Source of the DNA: an uncultured Rhizobiaceae group bacterium
Lineage (GTDB): Bacteria > Pseudomonadota > Alphaproteobacteria > Rhizobiales > Rhizobiaceae
DNA: 7,210 nt
Reading direction: 5' to 3'
NCBI GenBank assembly: GCA_905479965.1
Contig: CAJQOR010000012.1
Span: 1 to 7,210, forward strand
Part shown: positions 1 through 5,811 of the stretch, piece after piece
Layout of the letters: each line of letters opens with the position of its first letter
Position numbering within the stretch: the stretch's first letter is position 1
Program-made: the position numbers and the translations under genes
The notes under the pieces: generated by a model
The model's database searches: none
Told to the model about the DNA's origin: nothing
The model's input: only the letters and a program-made list of their open reading frames with translations

Positions 1-1
1 C

Positions 2-76
2 GAGCATGATATGTCGCGCTTCCGTTTTTCACGATTTACCGATGGCAGTAAGCTTGAATTGGGACCATCGCTTTAA
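2..76 (+). CDS. Possible C-terminal end of an upstream gene (partial)
   Basis: The frame beginning at base 2 is open from the left edge and ends at TAA (74-76), giving 24 residues that finish in KLELGPSL. The composition is that of a soluble protein tail (Arg, Phe, Asp, Gly, Ser), and the stop lies 29 bp before the next start codon, as expected for a tightly packed upstream gene on the same strand. I do not recognise the family. A competing ATG-initiated frame (6-203) runs deep into the serine hydrolase gene and looks like a shadow. A run of 24 codons can be open by chance, so this is tentative. Confidence 0.35.
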   Translation, partial: EHDMSRFRFSRFTDGSKLELGPSL

Positions 77-105
77 TATATCCCTTCTAATCACTGGGAT
101 ATCTT

Positions 106-1212
106 ATGCAGCTCTTAATCATTATATTCACCTCATTTGCCCTCATGCTGGCAATCTTATTTTTTATTCAATTTCGTCTCTCACGTGCCAAAGACAGTGG
201 TGATTTGTATGCCGAACTTCAAAAAGAGACAGAAAAGCTTTTCAAACATGATCTTGCGCGCGATTTAGCAATCATTGTGACGAAAAACGGCCATGTTGTT
301 GAACATTACCAAAGCAAAGATGCAGACCCAGCAAATGTCACCTATGATAGCATTTACGAAATCGGATCTATTTCAAAGGTATTCACATCAACATTGTTGA
401 GCATATTGGTCGTTGACGGCAAACTTAAGCTTGATGATAATTTACAAGATTTAATCGGTGATAGATTTGAACTGGCTGATCACATTCAACCCATTACGCT
501 CGAACAGCTCGCAACACATACGTCTGGTATTCCGCGTGTGCCAAAAGTCATGCTCAACAAGCTGGAAGTCTTAGACAATCCATATTCCACCTTCACAATC
601 GATGATATTGCAGAATATCTGAAGACAGCAAAACAATTTGGCAAACCCGGCAAGTTTCACTATTCAAACCTTGGCATGGGATTGCTTGGACACATCATGG
701 AATGGAAAACTGGCCATTCACTAGATGAATTGGTCAATACCCATATTGTGTCTCAGCTTGAGATGACCTCGACAAGTTTTGTGGTAAATGACGACCATAA
801 ATCCCGCTTTGTTGATGCCTATGACCCGAAAGGAAATCCTACACCCCATTGGGATTTTCCCATACTTGCAGGTGCCGGCGGCATCCGATCAACACCATCT
901 GACATGCTAAAATTCTTAAATGCCAACATTGAAGGTACTGGATCGTTATCTGACGCGTTTAAAGCCACGCACCCAAACCCGCAGACAGGCGATGTTGGGT
1001 TGGGTTGGATGGGTGCCACTTTTGTTGAAAGGTTTTTGGGTAACAAAAACCTTATTTGGCACAATGGCTTAGTTGGTGGTCATGCGTCATATATCTCATT
1101 TGATAAAACCCATAATACGGGAGTATTGGTCTTATCCAACAAGGCAATGGATTTGCAAGTTGTTGGTTCAAAACTATCGCGACTAGCGCGCATTCATTCC
1201 ATCAAAGAGTAG
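106..1212 (+). CDS. Membrane-anchored serine hydrolase, beta-lactamase class C / PBP4* family
   Basis: A 368-residue protein with the serine beta-lactamase-like fold (Pfam Beta-lactamase, COG1680). The three active-site motifs are in order: S88-I-S-K91 (nucleophile Ser88 and general base Lys91), Y186-S-N188 and H319-N-G321. The family-typical LATHTSGIP (135-143) is also present. Residues 2-22 are a hydrophobic segment followed by basic residues, without an obvious signal peptidase site, so the catalytic domain is probably tethered on the outer face of the inner membrane. The family contains DD-peptidases, esterases and beta-lactamases; the HNG third box does not decide the substrate, and resistance should not be inferred. 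The ATG at 106 is chosen because it gives the full anchor; a weak GGGA (96-99) precedes it. A poor promoter match (TTGAAT 54-59, TATATC 77-82) lies upstream. The family call is firm and the substrate is unknown. Confidence 0.93.
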   Translation: MQLLIIIFTSFALMLAILFFIQFRLSRAKDSGDLYAELQKETEKLFKHDLARDLAIIVTKNGHVVEHYQSKDADPANVTYDSIYEIGSISKVFTSTLLSILVVDGKLKLDDNLQDLIGDRFELADHIQPITLEQLATHTSGIPRVPKVMLNKLEVLDNPYSTFTIDDIAEYLKTAKQFGKPGKFHYSNLGMGLLGHIMEWKTGHSLDELVNTHIVSQLEMTSTSFVVNDDHKSRFVDAYDPKGNPTPHWDFPILAGAGGIRSTPSDMLKFLNANIEGTGSLSDAFKATHPNPQTGDVGLGWMGATFVERFLGNKNLIWHNGLVGGHASYISFDKTHNTGVLVLSNKAMDLQVVGSKLSRLARIHSIKE

Positions 1213-1337
1213 ACACACACCACCGTATAATCCACATAAATGGTTGCAACAGGTCTCACAAATACCTAAATATTGTTATGAAATCGGCGATTGTAGTGCC
1301 GAATAACGCATACAGCTCTAAATGGATAATGATTAAA

Positions 1338-1739
1338 ATGGATATTATGAACTTGGATTCTGGCTTAATTGCCAACAAATTGGGTGTCGATCAAAGCACA
1401 ATCAGCGGTGCATTGAACGGTTTAGTTGGCGATGGTGATCAATTTGATCTTGGCAGCCTTGTGGGCAATCTTCAGTCTGGTGATCTTGGTGATATCGCGG
1501 CATCTTGGTTGGGTGATGGCGAAAATGCAGCCATTTCGACAGACCAAATCCAAAACTTGATGGGTGGAGACAAAATTTCAGCCGCAGCAGCGCAATTGGG
1601 CACGAGTGAAGGCTCTTTGCTTGAAAGCCTTCAGGAATCACTTCCTCAGCTTGTTGATCAATCTAGCAGTGGTGGTTCGTTGCTTGATTCCGTTGGCGGC
1701 ATTGGCGGTTTAGCAAGCATGGCTAAAAAGTTTTTGTAA
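1338..1739 (+). CDS. YidB-like DUF937 family protein
   Basis: A 133-residue protein of the YidB/DUF937 family, whose biochemical role is not established. The recognisable core is LQSGDLGDIAASWLGDG, then the ISTDQIQNLMG segment, the QLGTSEGSL helix and LPQLVDQSSSGGSLLDS, which corresponds piece by piece to E. coli YidB as I recall it. There is no signal peptide, membrane segment or cysteine; it is acidic, rich in Gly, Ser and Leu, and probably a small helical cytoplasmic protein. Start choice: the frame also opens at ATG 1278, but the first 20 residues of that version do not resemble the family, whereas close homologues as I remember them begin MDIM..., matching ATG 1338. Neither start has a good Shine-Dalgarno. 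A perfect TATAAT (1226-1231) lies in the gap after the hydrolase gene but has no matching -35, so whether the gene is co-transcribed with the hydrolase is open. A strong terminator follows. Confidence 0.85.
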   Translation: MDIMNLDSGLIANKLGVDQSTISGALNGLVGDGDQFDLGSLVGNLQSGDLGDIAASWLGDGENAAISTDQIQNLMGGDKISAAAAQLGTSEGSLLESLQESLPQLVDQSSSGGSLLDSVGGIGGLASMAKKFL

Positions 1740-1767
1740 TACGAAACTTAAATTAAGTTCGAATGAG

Positions 1768-1794
1768 AAACGCACCCTCAAGGGTGCGTTTTTT
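1768..1794 (+). terminator. Intrinsic terminator after the YidB-like gene
   Basis: A perfect 10-bp stem (AAACGCACCC at 1768-1777 with GGGTGCGTTT at 1782-1791) closes a TCAA tetraloop and runs into six T residues (1789-1794). It sits 29 bp after the YidB-like stop and 16 bp before the end of the convergent thioredoxin gene. Read from the minus strand it has only a short T run, so it should stop the opposing transcript less well. Confidence 0.9.
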
Positions 1795-1809
1795 ATTGTC
1801 TGCATGTCG

Positions 1810-2298
1810 TTAGCCTTCAAGCAGCTTCTTAAACTCAATCTCAAGTGTTGAGACCTCCTGCGGCCCCCTGAGAATGTGTTTTAATTCCCCTTTCCCATCA
1901 TAGAGCATCAAAGTGATATGCGGTACGGCATTGCGCTCGGCAAATGCTTTGCCTTTGGAGGATTTGATATTGGCAACCACATATTCAAGTTCCCCATCTG
2001 AAAAAGCACCAAGTGCTGATTTTGTATTGCGCTGAAGTCGTGCGCATACGGAACAATTTGGATCATGTATTTGCACGACTGTGGGTGTGCCCTGTCCGAT
2101 GCGGGTTAAATCTTGTTCATGCAATTTAGCGTTTGCTGAGTAAGCGAGATATCCACCACCGCTTCCGATTACAGCTAAAGTGATTGCGCCGTTGCGCGCG
2201 TAATCTAGCCATTTGCGGCGTGATGGATTTTCAACCTTTTGACCTGATTTATTATCAACGCCTTTTTGCGGCGCTTTCTTGTTTGATTTCTTGCTCAT
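1810..2298 (-). CDS. Membrane-anchored thioredoxin-fold protein (CSVC)
   Basis: A 162-residue thioredoxin-family protein. Residues 1-35 are strongly basic (MSKKSNKK...), residues 36-54 form one hydrophobic membrane helix, and residues 60-162 form a compact thioredoxin-like domain. The redox motif is C82-S-V-C85, preceded by the beta strand TVVQIHDPN, and the conserved cis-proline is P126 (AVPHITLML). The basic N-terminus followed by one helix predicts N-in topology with the redox domain in the periplasm. The domain lacks the long helical insertion of DsbA and is closer to minimal thioredoxins; the dipeptide between the cysteines (Ser-Val) does not decide between oxidant and reductant. It is the last gene of the minus-strand run, 191 bp after the L,D-transpeptidase. 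No good ribosome binding site precedes ATG 2298, and there is no in-frame alternative before the upstream stop at 2350-2352. The fold is sure, the partner unknown. Confidence 0.88.
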   Translation of the reverse strand: MSKKSNKKAPQKGVDNKSGQKVENPSRRKWLDYARNGAITLAVIGSGGGYLAYSANAKLHEQDLTRIGQGTPTVVQIHDPNCSVCARLQRNTKSALGAFSDGELEYVVANIKSSKGKAFAERNAVPHITLMLYDGKGELKHILRGPQEVSTLEIEFKKLLEG

Positions 2299-2305
2299 AT
2301 TTATT

Positions 2306-2333
2306 CCAGTATAGGTTTGACCAGTATCGGTTT
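2306..2333 (-). repeat. Tandem 13-mer direct repeat upstream of the thioredoxin gene
   Basis: On the minus strand AAACCGATACTGG and AAACCTATACTGG follow one another with a 15-bp period and a single mismatch. The copies lie 8-35 bp before the thioredoxin start codon. They could be a pair of binding sites for a regulator or part of the leader RNA; they could also be a chance small duplication. They are not coding for the thioredoxin gene, because no in-frame start exists upstream of the annotated one. Confidence 0.6.
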
Positions 2334-2356
2334 GGTATGACGTTAAAATTCATACA

Positions 2357-2445
2357 AACGCGCGCGGGCGTATCGCCATGTCTAAGAAAGCGAATAAGCT
2401 GTCCAAAAGCGAACGTCTTATTCTAACGGTCTGCCCGCACGCGTT
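2357..2445 (-). other. GC-rich inverted repeat with nested stem in the gap; possible structured RNA
   Basis: Within the otherwise AT-rich gap between the L,D-transpeptidase and thioredoxin genes, 13-bp arms at 2357-2369 (AACGCGCGCGGGC) and 2433-2445 (GCCCGCACGCGTT) pair with one imperfect position (2363/2439). That position is C/A on the plus strand but a G-U wobble on the minus strand, so the main stem is fully paired only as minus-strand RNA, the direction of both flanking genes. Inside it a second perfect 7-bp stem, 2392-2398 with 2417-2423 (GAATAAG/CTTATTC), gives a nested long hairpin of about 89 nt. There is no T run after it, so it is not a typical terminator. It does not match the conserved SRP RNA loop or any riboswitch I can recognise. 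It may be a leader structure of the thioredoxin mRNA, a small RNA or a protein binding site. Confidence 0.45.
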
Positions 2446-2489
2446 ATCCTCAAGCCATCCTGCGGAGAAAGCTTAAGAATTGAAAAACG

Positions 2490-3068
2490 TTAAAGGACGA
2501 TGACACGTGTGCCGACAGGCACTCTTTCATATAGATCTTCGACATGCGCATTGATCATGCGAATGCACCCCGCTGAAACCGACTGCCCAATTGACCAAGG
2601 CTGGGTTGTTCCGTGGATGCGAAAATACGTATCCCGGCCATTACGGTATAAATAAAGCGCACGCGCTCCCAGTGGGTTATTGATGCCCCCTGGCACCCCT
2701 TTGGCATATTTAAGATACTTTTGCGGCTCTCTACGGATCATATTTTGTGTTGGTGTCCAACGTGGCCATTCGGCCTTTCGTTGAATTGTGGCCGTGCCTT
2801 GGAACGCTAACCCAGCTTTACCAACACCAACGCCATAACGACGGGCTCTGCCGCGACGTTCAATCAAATAAAGGAAATGATTGCGCGGATCGACAACAAT
2901 CGTTCCTCGCTTATATTCGCTTTTAAAGCGAACAGATTGCGGCACATATTTTGCGGCAAGTTTAAACTTCTTGCGAGATTTTTTTGTGTGATGCGCTAAA
3001 GCTGTTGAAGCAGGCAAGATTGCCGCACTTGTCAAAGCGCCAAGAATTAAATTACGTCTAGATAACAT
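2490..3068 (-). CDS. L,D-transpeptidase, YkuD (ErfK/YbiS) family, exported
   Basis: A 192-residue periplasmic YkuD-domain enzyme. Such enzymes make 3-3 crosslinks in peptidoglycan or attach proteins to it, using a catalytic cysteine that attacks the tetrapeptide stem. The signature is complete: H152-G-T, then S165-A-G-C168-I-R170-M near the C-terminus, with Cys168 as nucleophile and His152 as its partner. Residues 1-25 form a signal peptide (MLSRRNLILG..., then a hydrophobic stretch and an ALA cleavage site); the SRRNLI start resembles a twin-arginine motif, common for this family in alphaproteobacteria. Residues 27-40 are highly basic and may bind wall or lipid. The length is normal for the short single-domain form. 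Start ATG 3068 is supported by AGGAG (3075-3079) six bases upstream. It follows the small Cys-rich gene by 61 bp in the same direction. The family is certain; crosslinking versus anchoring activity is not visible. Confidence 0.95.
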   Translation of the reverse strand: MLSRRNLILGALTSAAILPASTALAHHTKKSRKKFKLAAKYVPQSVRFKSEYKRGTIVVDPRNHFLYLIERRGRARRYGVGVGKAGLAFQGTATIQRKAEWPRWTPTQNMIRREPQKYLKYAKGVPGGINNPLGARALYLYRNGRDTYFRIHGTTQPWSIGQSVSAGCIRMINAHVEDLYERVPVGTRVIVL

Positions 3069-3129
3069 GGATCTCTCCTAAAATTACATGGTCAAACGGG
3101 ACAATCGCCCCTTCGGTTTTGATGTAAAA

Positions 3130-3453
3130 TTAGGCGATAGGAGGTCGCAAATCCTGCCGCACAAGGGTCTTTACCACGTTATGCGTCGGTGCGTTTTCAA
3201 ACAAAAATCCAGTTTTATGTGCTGCTAATATGTTTGAATTTAGGATAGCTGAACAATCTGATTTACAGGGCGTTGCGTCTTTTTTATTGTTTTCGTCACA
3301 ACATTGAACATCCAGCTCATTGTCGGCGATCACAAGCTCTGCTTCGATTAATACAGGTTCGATAATATGGTCCGCCACAGCCTGCATACTGCCCGGAATA
3401 CTCTGGACAATCGCAAAAAACATAAACGTATATATTAAAAAAGACCTCAACAT
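3130..3453 (-). CDS. Small secreted Cys-rich protein of unknown function
   Basis: A 107-residue protein I cannot assign to a named family. Residues 1-27 look like a signal peptide or N-terminal anchor (MLRSFLIYTFMFFAIV..., with possible cleavage near SMQAVA). The mature part carries four cysteines in a tight cluster, C51-C52, C63 and C67 (QCCDENN...TPCKSDC), rich in Asp, Asn and Lys, and ends in the distinctive tail LRPPIA. The layout of exported leader, CC...C...DC cluster and RPP tail reminds me of short proteins often seen beside metal-handling genes in alphaproteobacteria; that is a memory of architecture, and no metal transporter is in this window. It lies 65 bp after the FAD protein gene and 61 bp before the L,D-transpeptidase, all on one strand. 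There is no clear Shine-Dalgarno before ATG 3453; the downstream ATG at residue 11 would destroy the leader. Confidence 0.72.
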   Translation of the reverse strand: MLRSFLIYTFMFFAIVQSIPGSMQAVADHIIEPVLIEAELVIADNELDVQCCDENNKKDATPCKSDCSAILNSNILAAHKTGFLFENAPTHNVVKTLVRQDLRPPIA

Positions 3454-3501
3454 AGTGAAAAGCGTTACATTGAATTATTCATCTTGACCAGTCACGCATG
3501 A

Positions 3502-3515
3502 TCACGAAATCGTGA
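3502..3515. repeat. Perfect 6-bp inverted repeat in the gap before the Cys-rich gene
   Basis: TCACGA and TCGTGA are separated by AA, four bases after the stop codon of the FAD protein gene and about 50 bp before the Cys-rich gene start. There is no T run in either direction, so it reads better as a dyad operator for a dimeric regulator than as a terminator. A 6-bp dyad can also arise by chance. Confidence 0.4.
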
Positions 3516-3518
3516 GCA

Positions 3519-4991
3519 TTATAGCATTGGCAATTTGCTTTGGCTGTTCGAACGCTTTACCCAACTGCGCAATAAGTGCGCATCATAAAGTGGCATTGCC
3601 ATGACTTCATCGCCGATGATCGTTGTTGCTGGTGATAAGAAACGCACGTTTTCAAGTTTGGTTGAACAGTTTTCTCCCACCACTATGCCGCCGCTTGTTT
3701 GGCAAATGTCGATAATCTGAGCTTCAATCAGTGCATTTGTCAGTGGATCGAACTCAAAGCTGGACCCTGCGCCTGAGCAATTGATTACAAAACCAACTTT
3801 TTTGCGTTGTAAATTACCTAACTCATCTGCGCAGACGATTGTTGCACCATCACTACCGGGTTCAATCTCACGCACCGCGCCTCTTGCGATATCGGTCACG
3901 CCATCAACCATTGACCGATGAAAGTCTAAAATCGTATCACGGGTTCCACCGCGCAACCAATGTCGCAGAGTTCGCGGCACAAATTTAGCTTCTTCCTGAT
4001 TGGGAACAAATTTGGCCAAGCCATGCTCTAGGAAGAAGGCGCGATAACCTGCTCTTATTTCTCGTTGTTGAAATCCATCGGCTTGCGCCTGTTCAAGGCT
4101 TGATTTGACATTTTCCAAGAAGCTGATCGCATTTGGATGACCCATCTCAAGTTCTGGTATAAATAGATCTGGCCGATCTGGAATCAGTGGCTCAGGTAGC
4201 ACACCTCTTGGCGAGATTGCAGAAAACCGAACCTTACCTTCCTGCAAAGCGGATTGGCATAATCTTAAGGCATCCAACATTGTTGCATTCATACCAATAC
4301 AGCAGATCTCTACCCCATGCTTAACATGCTCAATGATCCGTTCTTCGTTGCCAAACAATGTTGGCGCGCTAAAGTCGCTTTCATCGCCATCCATGCGTTG
4401 ATCTTTGGGACCGCCAGGCGCGATATCAATTGAATTTGCGATGATCGTTTCGCCACCATCTGTAAGGATCTGATAACCTGCATCATCTGTTGTTATGCGA
4501 ATTGCAATATCTTCAAGAATGCGGACAGTTTTGCCCTTCGCCTTAAAACCTGCAATTACCGAATTGAGACGATCAACTAGAAAATCGCCAAAAAATTGAC
4601 GTGGGATGTTGAGTGCGCTGACATCGCCTTTGTCGATTAAGACTTCGGCGGCTGCCAGCCAATCCGGTTGACGATCTTGCATCTTATATTCAATCTCTGC
4701 CCAATTGTTATCCAGCCAGGATTTAAAATCAGGATCAATATCGCTGGCGGGCGAATTTAGCAGATACGCATATTCCCACGATGCGCCTTGCGGTGCTCTA
4801 GCATATGCAAGCCCTCGCCCGAGCTGTGAAGCGTTTGGGCCGATTATGATAAATTCATCAATATGGCTTGCATCTGCATATTCCAAAAACGCTGCCGCAG
4901 TTAAACCATCGCCAATGATCGCATGGGCGAATGACGGCTCTTTTATTGATGAATTCAAAATTACGCGACCTTTTTTGATGGCGTTGAACAT
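3519..4991 (-). CDS. FAD/NAD(P)-binding protein, YdhS-like (NAD_binding_9 family)
   Basis: A 490-residue putative flavoprotein of the FAD-NAD(P)-binding family that includes E. coli YdhS. A Rossmann dinucleotide-binding start is at 23-37 (HAIIGDGLTAAAF, GxGxxA type with Asp in place of the usual second Gly). It is followed by the family hallmark G58-R-G-L-A-Y63, LLNSPASDID (77-86), the FKSWL element and the IPRQFFGDFL helix (129-138). A second nucleotide-binding-like segment is at 230-243 (CCIGMNATMLDALR), and the C-terminal part has VINCSGAGSS (402-411) and IGDEVMAMP (459-467), as in FAD-dependent oxidoreductases. There is no signal peptide or membrane segment, so it should be cytoplasmic. 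The family is related to N-hydroxylating monooxygenases, but the substrate is unknown. It lies 104 bp after the aggregation-factor-like gene and 65 bp before the Cys-rich gene. Start ATG 4991 has a poor ribosome binding site; residues before about 20 are unconserved, so a slightly later non-ATG start is possible. Confidence 0.85.
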   Translation of the reverse strand: MFNAIKKGRVILNSSIKEPSFAHAIIGDGLTAAAFLEYADASHIDEFIIIGPNASQLGRGLAYARAPQGASWEYAYLLNSPASDIDPDFKSWLDNNWAEIEYKMQDRQPDWLAAAEVLIDKGDVSALNIPRQFFGDFLVDRLNSVIAGFKAKGKTVRILEDIAIRITTDDAGYQILTDGGETIIANSIDIAPGGPKDQRMDGDESDFSAPTLFGNEERIIEHVKHGVEICCIGMNATMLDALRLCQSALQEGKVRFSAISPRGVLPEPLIPDRPDLFIPELEMGHPNAISFLENVKSSLEQAQADGFQQREIRAGYRAFFLEHGLAKFVPNQEEAKFVPRTLRHWLRGGTRDTILDFHRSMVDGVTDIARGAVREIEPGSDGATIVCADELGNLQRKKVGFVINCSGAGSSFEFDPLTNALIEAQIIDICQTSGGIVVGENCSTKLENVRFLSPATTIIGDEVMAMPLYDAHLLRSWVKRSNSQSKLPML

Positions 4992-5074
4992 TACCGGGTT
5001 GATCTTTGATAGTTTGAATTATCGCCATTGTGAACCGCAAGACGAGTAAAGAACACAGATTTATCCGATAAAAT

Positions 5075-5096
5075 CCAATTCGAGAATTGGCCCTTT
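5075..5096 (-). terminator. Weak hairpin terminator after the aggregation-factor-like gene
   Basis: CCAATT and AATTGG (5075-5080 and 5085-5090) pair around CTCG (minus-strand reading), with C and G of the loop able to extend the stem. The hairpin starts right after the stop codon (5096-5098) and is followed on the minus strand by ATTTTAT. The stem is AT-rich and the T run is broken, so read-through into the FAD protein gene is likely. It is nearly symmetric and has CCCTTTT on the plus side. Confidence 0.5.
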
Positions 5097-5638
5097 TAGC
5101 TTATGCAGGATGTGCGATCTGTTTCAGCCACAGCATTTGCATCAAATGCACCATTGTTTTCGGTTGTCGGCGTGATCACATTTAAGCGCGCGCCTTGGAT
5201 CTCAAGACCTGACACGCTGGGATGATATGCGCCACTTGTGTCATCCACATCGACATTGAAATGTATGCGGTCACCATGCTTGAAATTGACAAACTCGATG
5301 GTGACTTTGTTATCGCCATCTTTCACATCGGTGACATTTTTTACAAAGGCTTCGCCGCCCACAATGGTCAAAGGTTGGTGCACACGACTGTTTGAGCTGA
5401 ACTCTTGCCCTGCCCAGCCATTGCGATCAATGTCGAAAACCAGCTGCCCAAGAGATGTCGAAAAATCAATCGTCAACTCACCTTTATAAAGCAAGCATCC
5501 GCTGACATTTTGTATGGTGAAATGATCGGTGGGTGAACTATCGGTATAAGTGACGCGAATATCTGCATGCGCTGCAAACGATCCGAACACGAAAAGGCTT
5601 GCAGCAACGAAACTAAACTTTGGAACAAAATGACGCAT
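5096..5638 (-). CDS. Secreted aggregation-factor-core-like protein
   Basis: A 180-residue exported protein. Residues 1-25 are a clear signal peptide (basic start, hydrophobic core, AHA cleavage before Asp26). The mature chain is a predicted all-beta domain rich in Asp, Val, Thr and Phe, with segments DHFTIQNVSGC, LTIDFSTSLGQLVFDID, HQPLTIVGGEAF, DGDNKVTIEF, IHFNVDVDDT and VSGLEIQGARL. This order matches alphaproteobacterial proteins usually annotated as aggregation factor core protein, a name borrowed from sponge adhesion proteins and not proof of function. C48 and C178 are the only cysteines and may form a disulfide joining the tail to the first strands. Several Asp clusters (VDVDDT) could bind calcium; this is inference. 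Start ATG 5638 is fixed by GGAGG (5644-5648) seven bases upstream on the minus strand. It is transcribed divergently from the Yx(F/W)xxD protein. Localisation is solid, function open. Confidence 0.78.
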   Translation of the reverse strand: MRHFVPKFSFVAASLFVFGSFAAHADIRVTYTDSSPTDHFTIQNVSGCLLYKGELTIDFSTSLGQLVFDIDRNGWAGQEFSSNSRVHQPLTIVGGEAFVKNVTDVKDGDNKVTIEFVNFKHGDRIHFNVDVDDTSGAYHPSVSGLEIQGARLNVITPTTENNGAFDANAVAETDRTSCIS

Positions 5639-5811
5639 TTTGACCTCCGAGGTTTTGATGATCAGAGCCTAGCACGAACTTTTCAAAGGCTGCAAACGTC
5701 AAAACGTAGAAAATAATTTCTTTTTTTGTGAATAGATACAAAACCCCACGCGTAACCATCATGACACCAGCACAATCTGGCCAAAACATTTCGGTCATTA
5801 TGGAGAAAAAC
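5639..5811. promoter_or_regulatory. Divergent intergenic region between two secreted-protein genes
   Basis: This 173-bp gap must hold the promoters of both the minus-strand aggregation-factor-like gene and the plus-strand Yx(F/W)xxD gene. The left end carries the minus-strand ribosome binding site within a small dyad (ACCTC-C-GAGGT, 5643-5653), the centre is AT-rich (5705-5745, with a run of seven T), and two copies of AACGT lie around 5695-5707. I see no -35/-10 pair good enough to mark. The frame open through the right part upstream of 5812 has no family-like sequence and is treated as non-coding. Confidence 0.55.
5802..5805 (+). promoter_or_regulatory. Ribosome binding site that sets the start of the Yx(F/W)xxD gene
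   Basis: GGAG lies six bases before ATG 5812. The upstream in-frame ATG at 5728 has no such site and would put 28 non-signal residues before the signal peptide, so 5812 is preferred. Confidence 0.75.

Noticed and set aside
6..203. ATG-initiated plus-strand frame of 65 codons at the left edge
   Set aside because: It overlaps the well-supported serine hydrolase gene by nearly 100 bp in another frame and has no recognisable domain.
106..1212. Calling the serine hydrolase an antibiotic-resistance beta-lactamase (AmpC)
   Set aside because: It has the SxxK/YxN fold motifs shared by many esterases and DD-peptidases, an HNG third box instead of the KTG typical of AmpC, and no adjacent AmpR-type regulator.
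1226..1231. Perfect TATAAT between the hydrolase and YidB-like genes
   Set aside because: There is no -35-like sequence 16-18 bp upstream, so it is mentioned in the gene entry but not annotated as a promoter.
1745..1759. AT-only style inverted repeat AACTTAA-A-TTAAGTT after the YidB-like stop
   Set aside because: The one-base spacer prevents a stable hairpin, and the neighbouring GC-rich hairpin with a T run is the real terminator.
2184..2426. Plus-strand frame of 80 codons overlapping the thioredoxin start
   Set aside because: It is antisense to the 5' part of a solid gene and has no family-like sequence or ribosome binding site.
2378..2476. Small plus-strand frame of 32 codons beginning MSKKANK, similar in wording to the thioredoxin N-terminus
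   Set aside because: It has no ribosome binding site, lies inside the inverted repeat, and the nucleotide sequences behind the two MSKK starts differ; the likeness is due to Lys-rich composition.
4858..5040. Minus-strand frame of 60 codons starting upstream of the flavoprotein gene
   Set aside because: It overlaps the flavoprotein coding region in another frame, and its residues look random.
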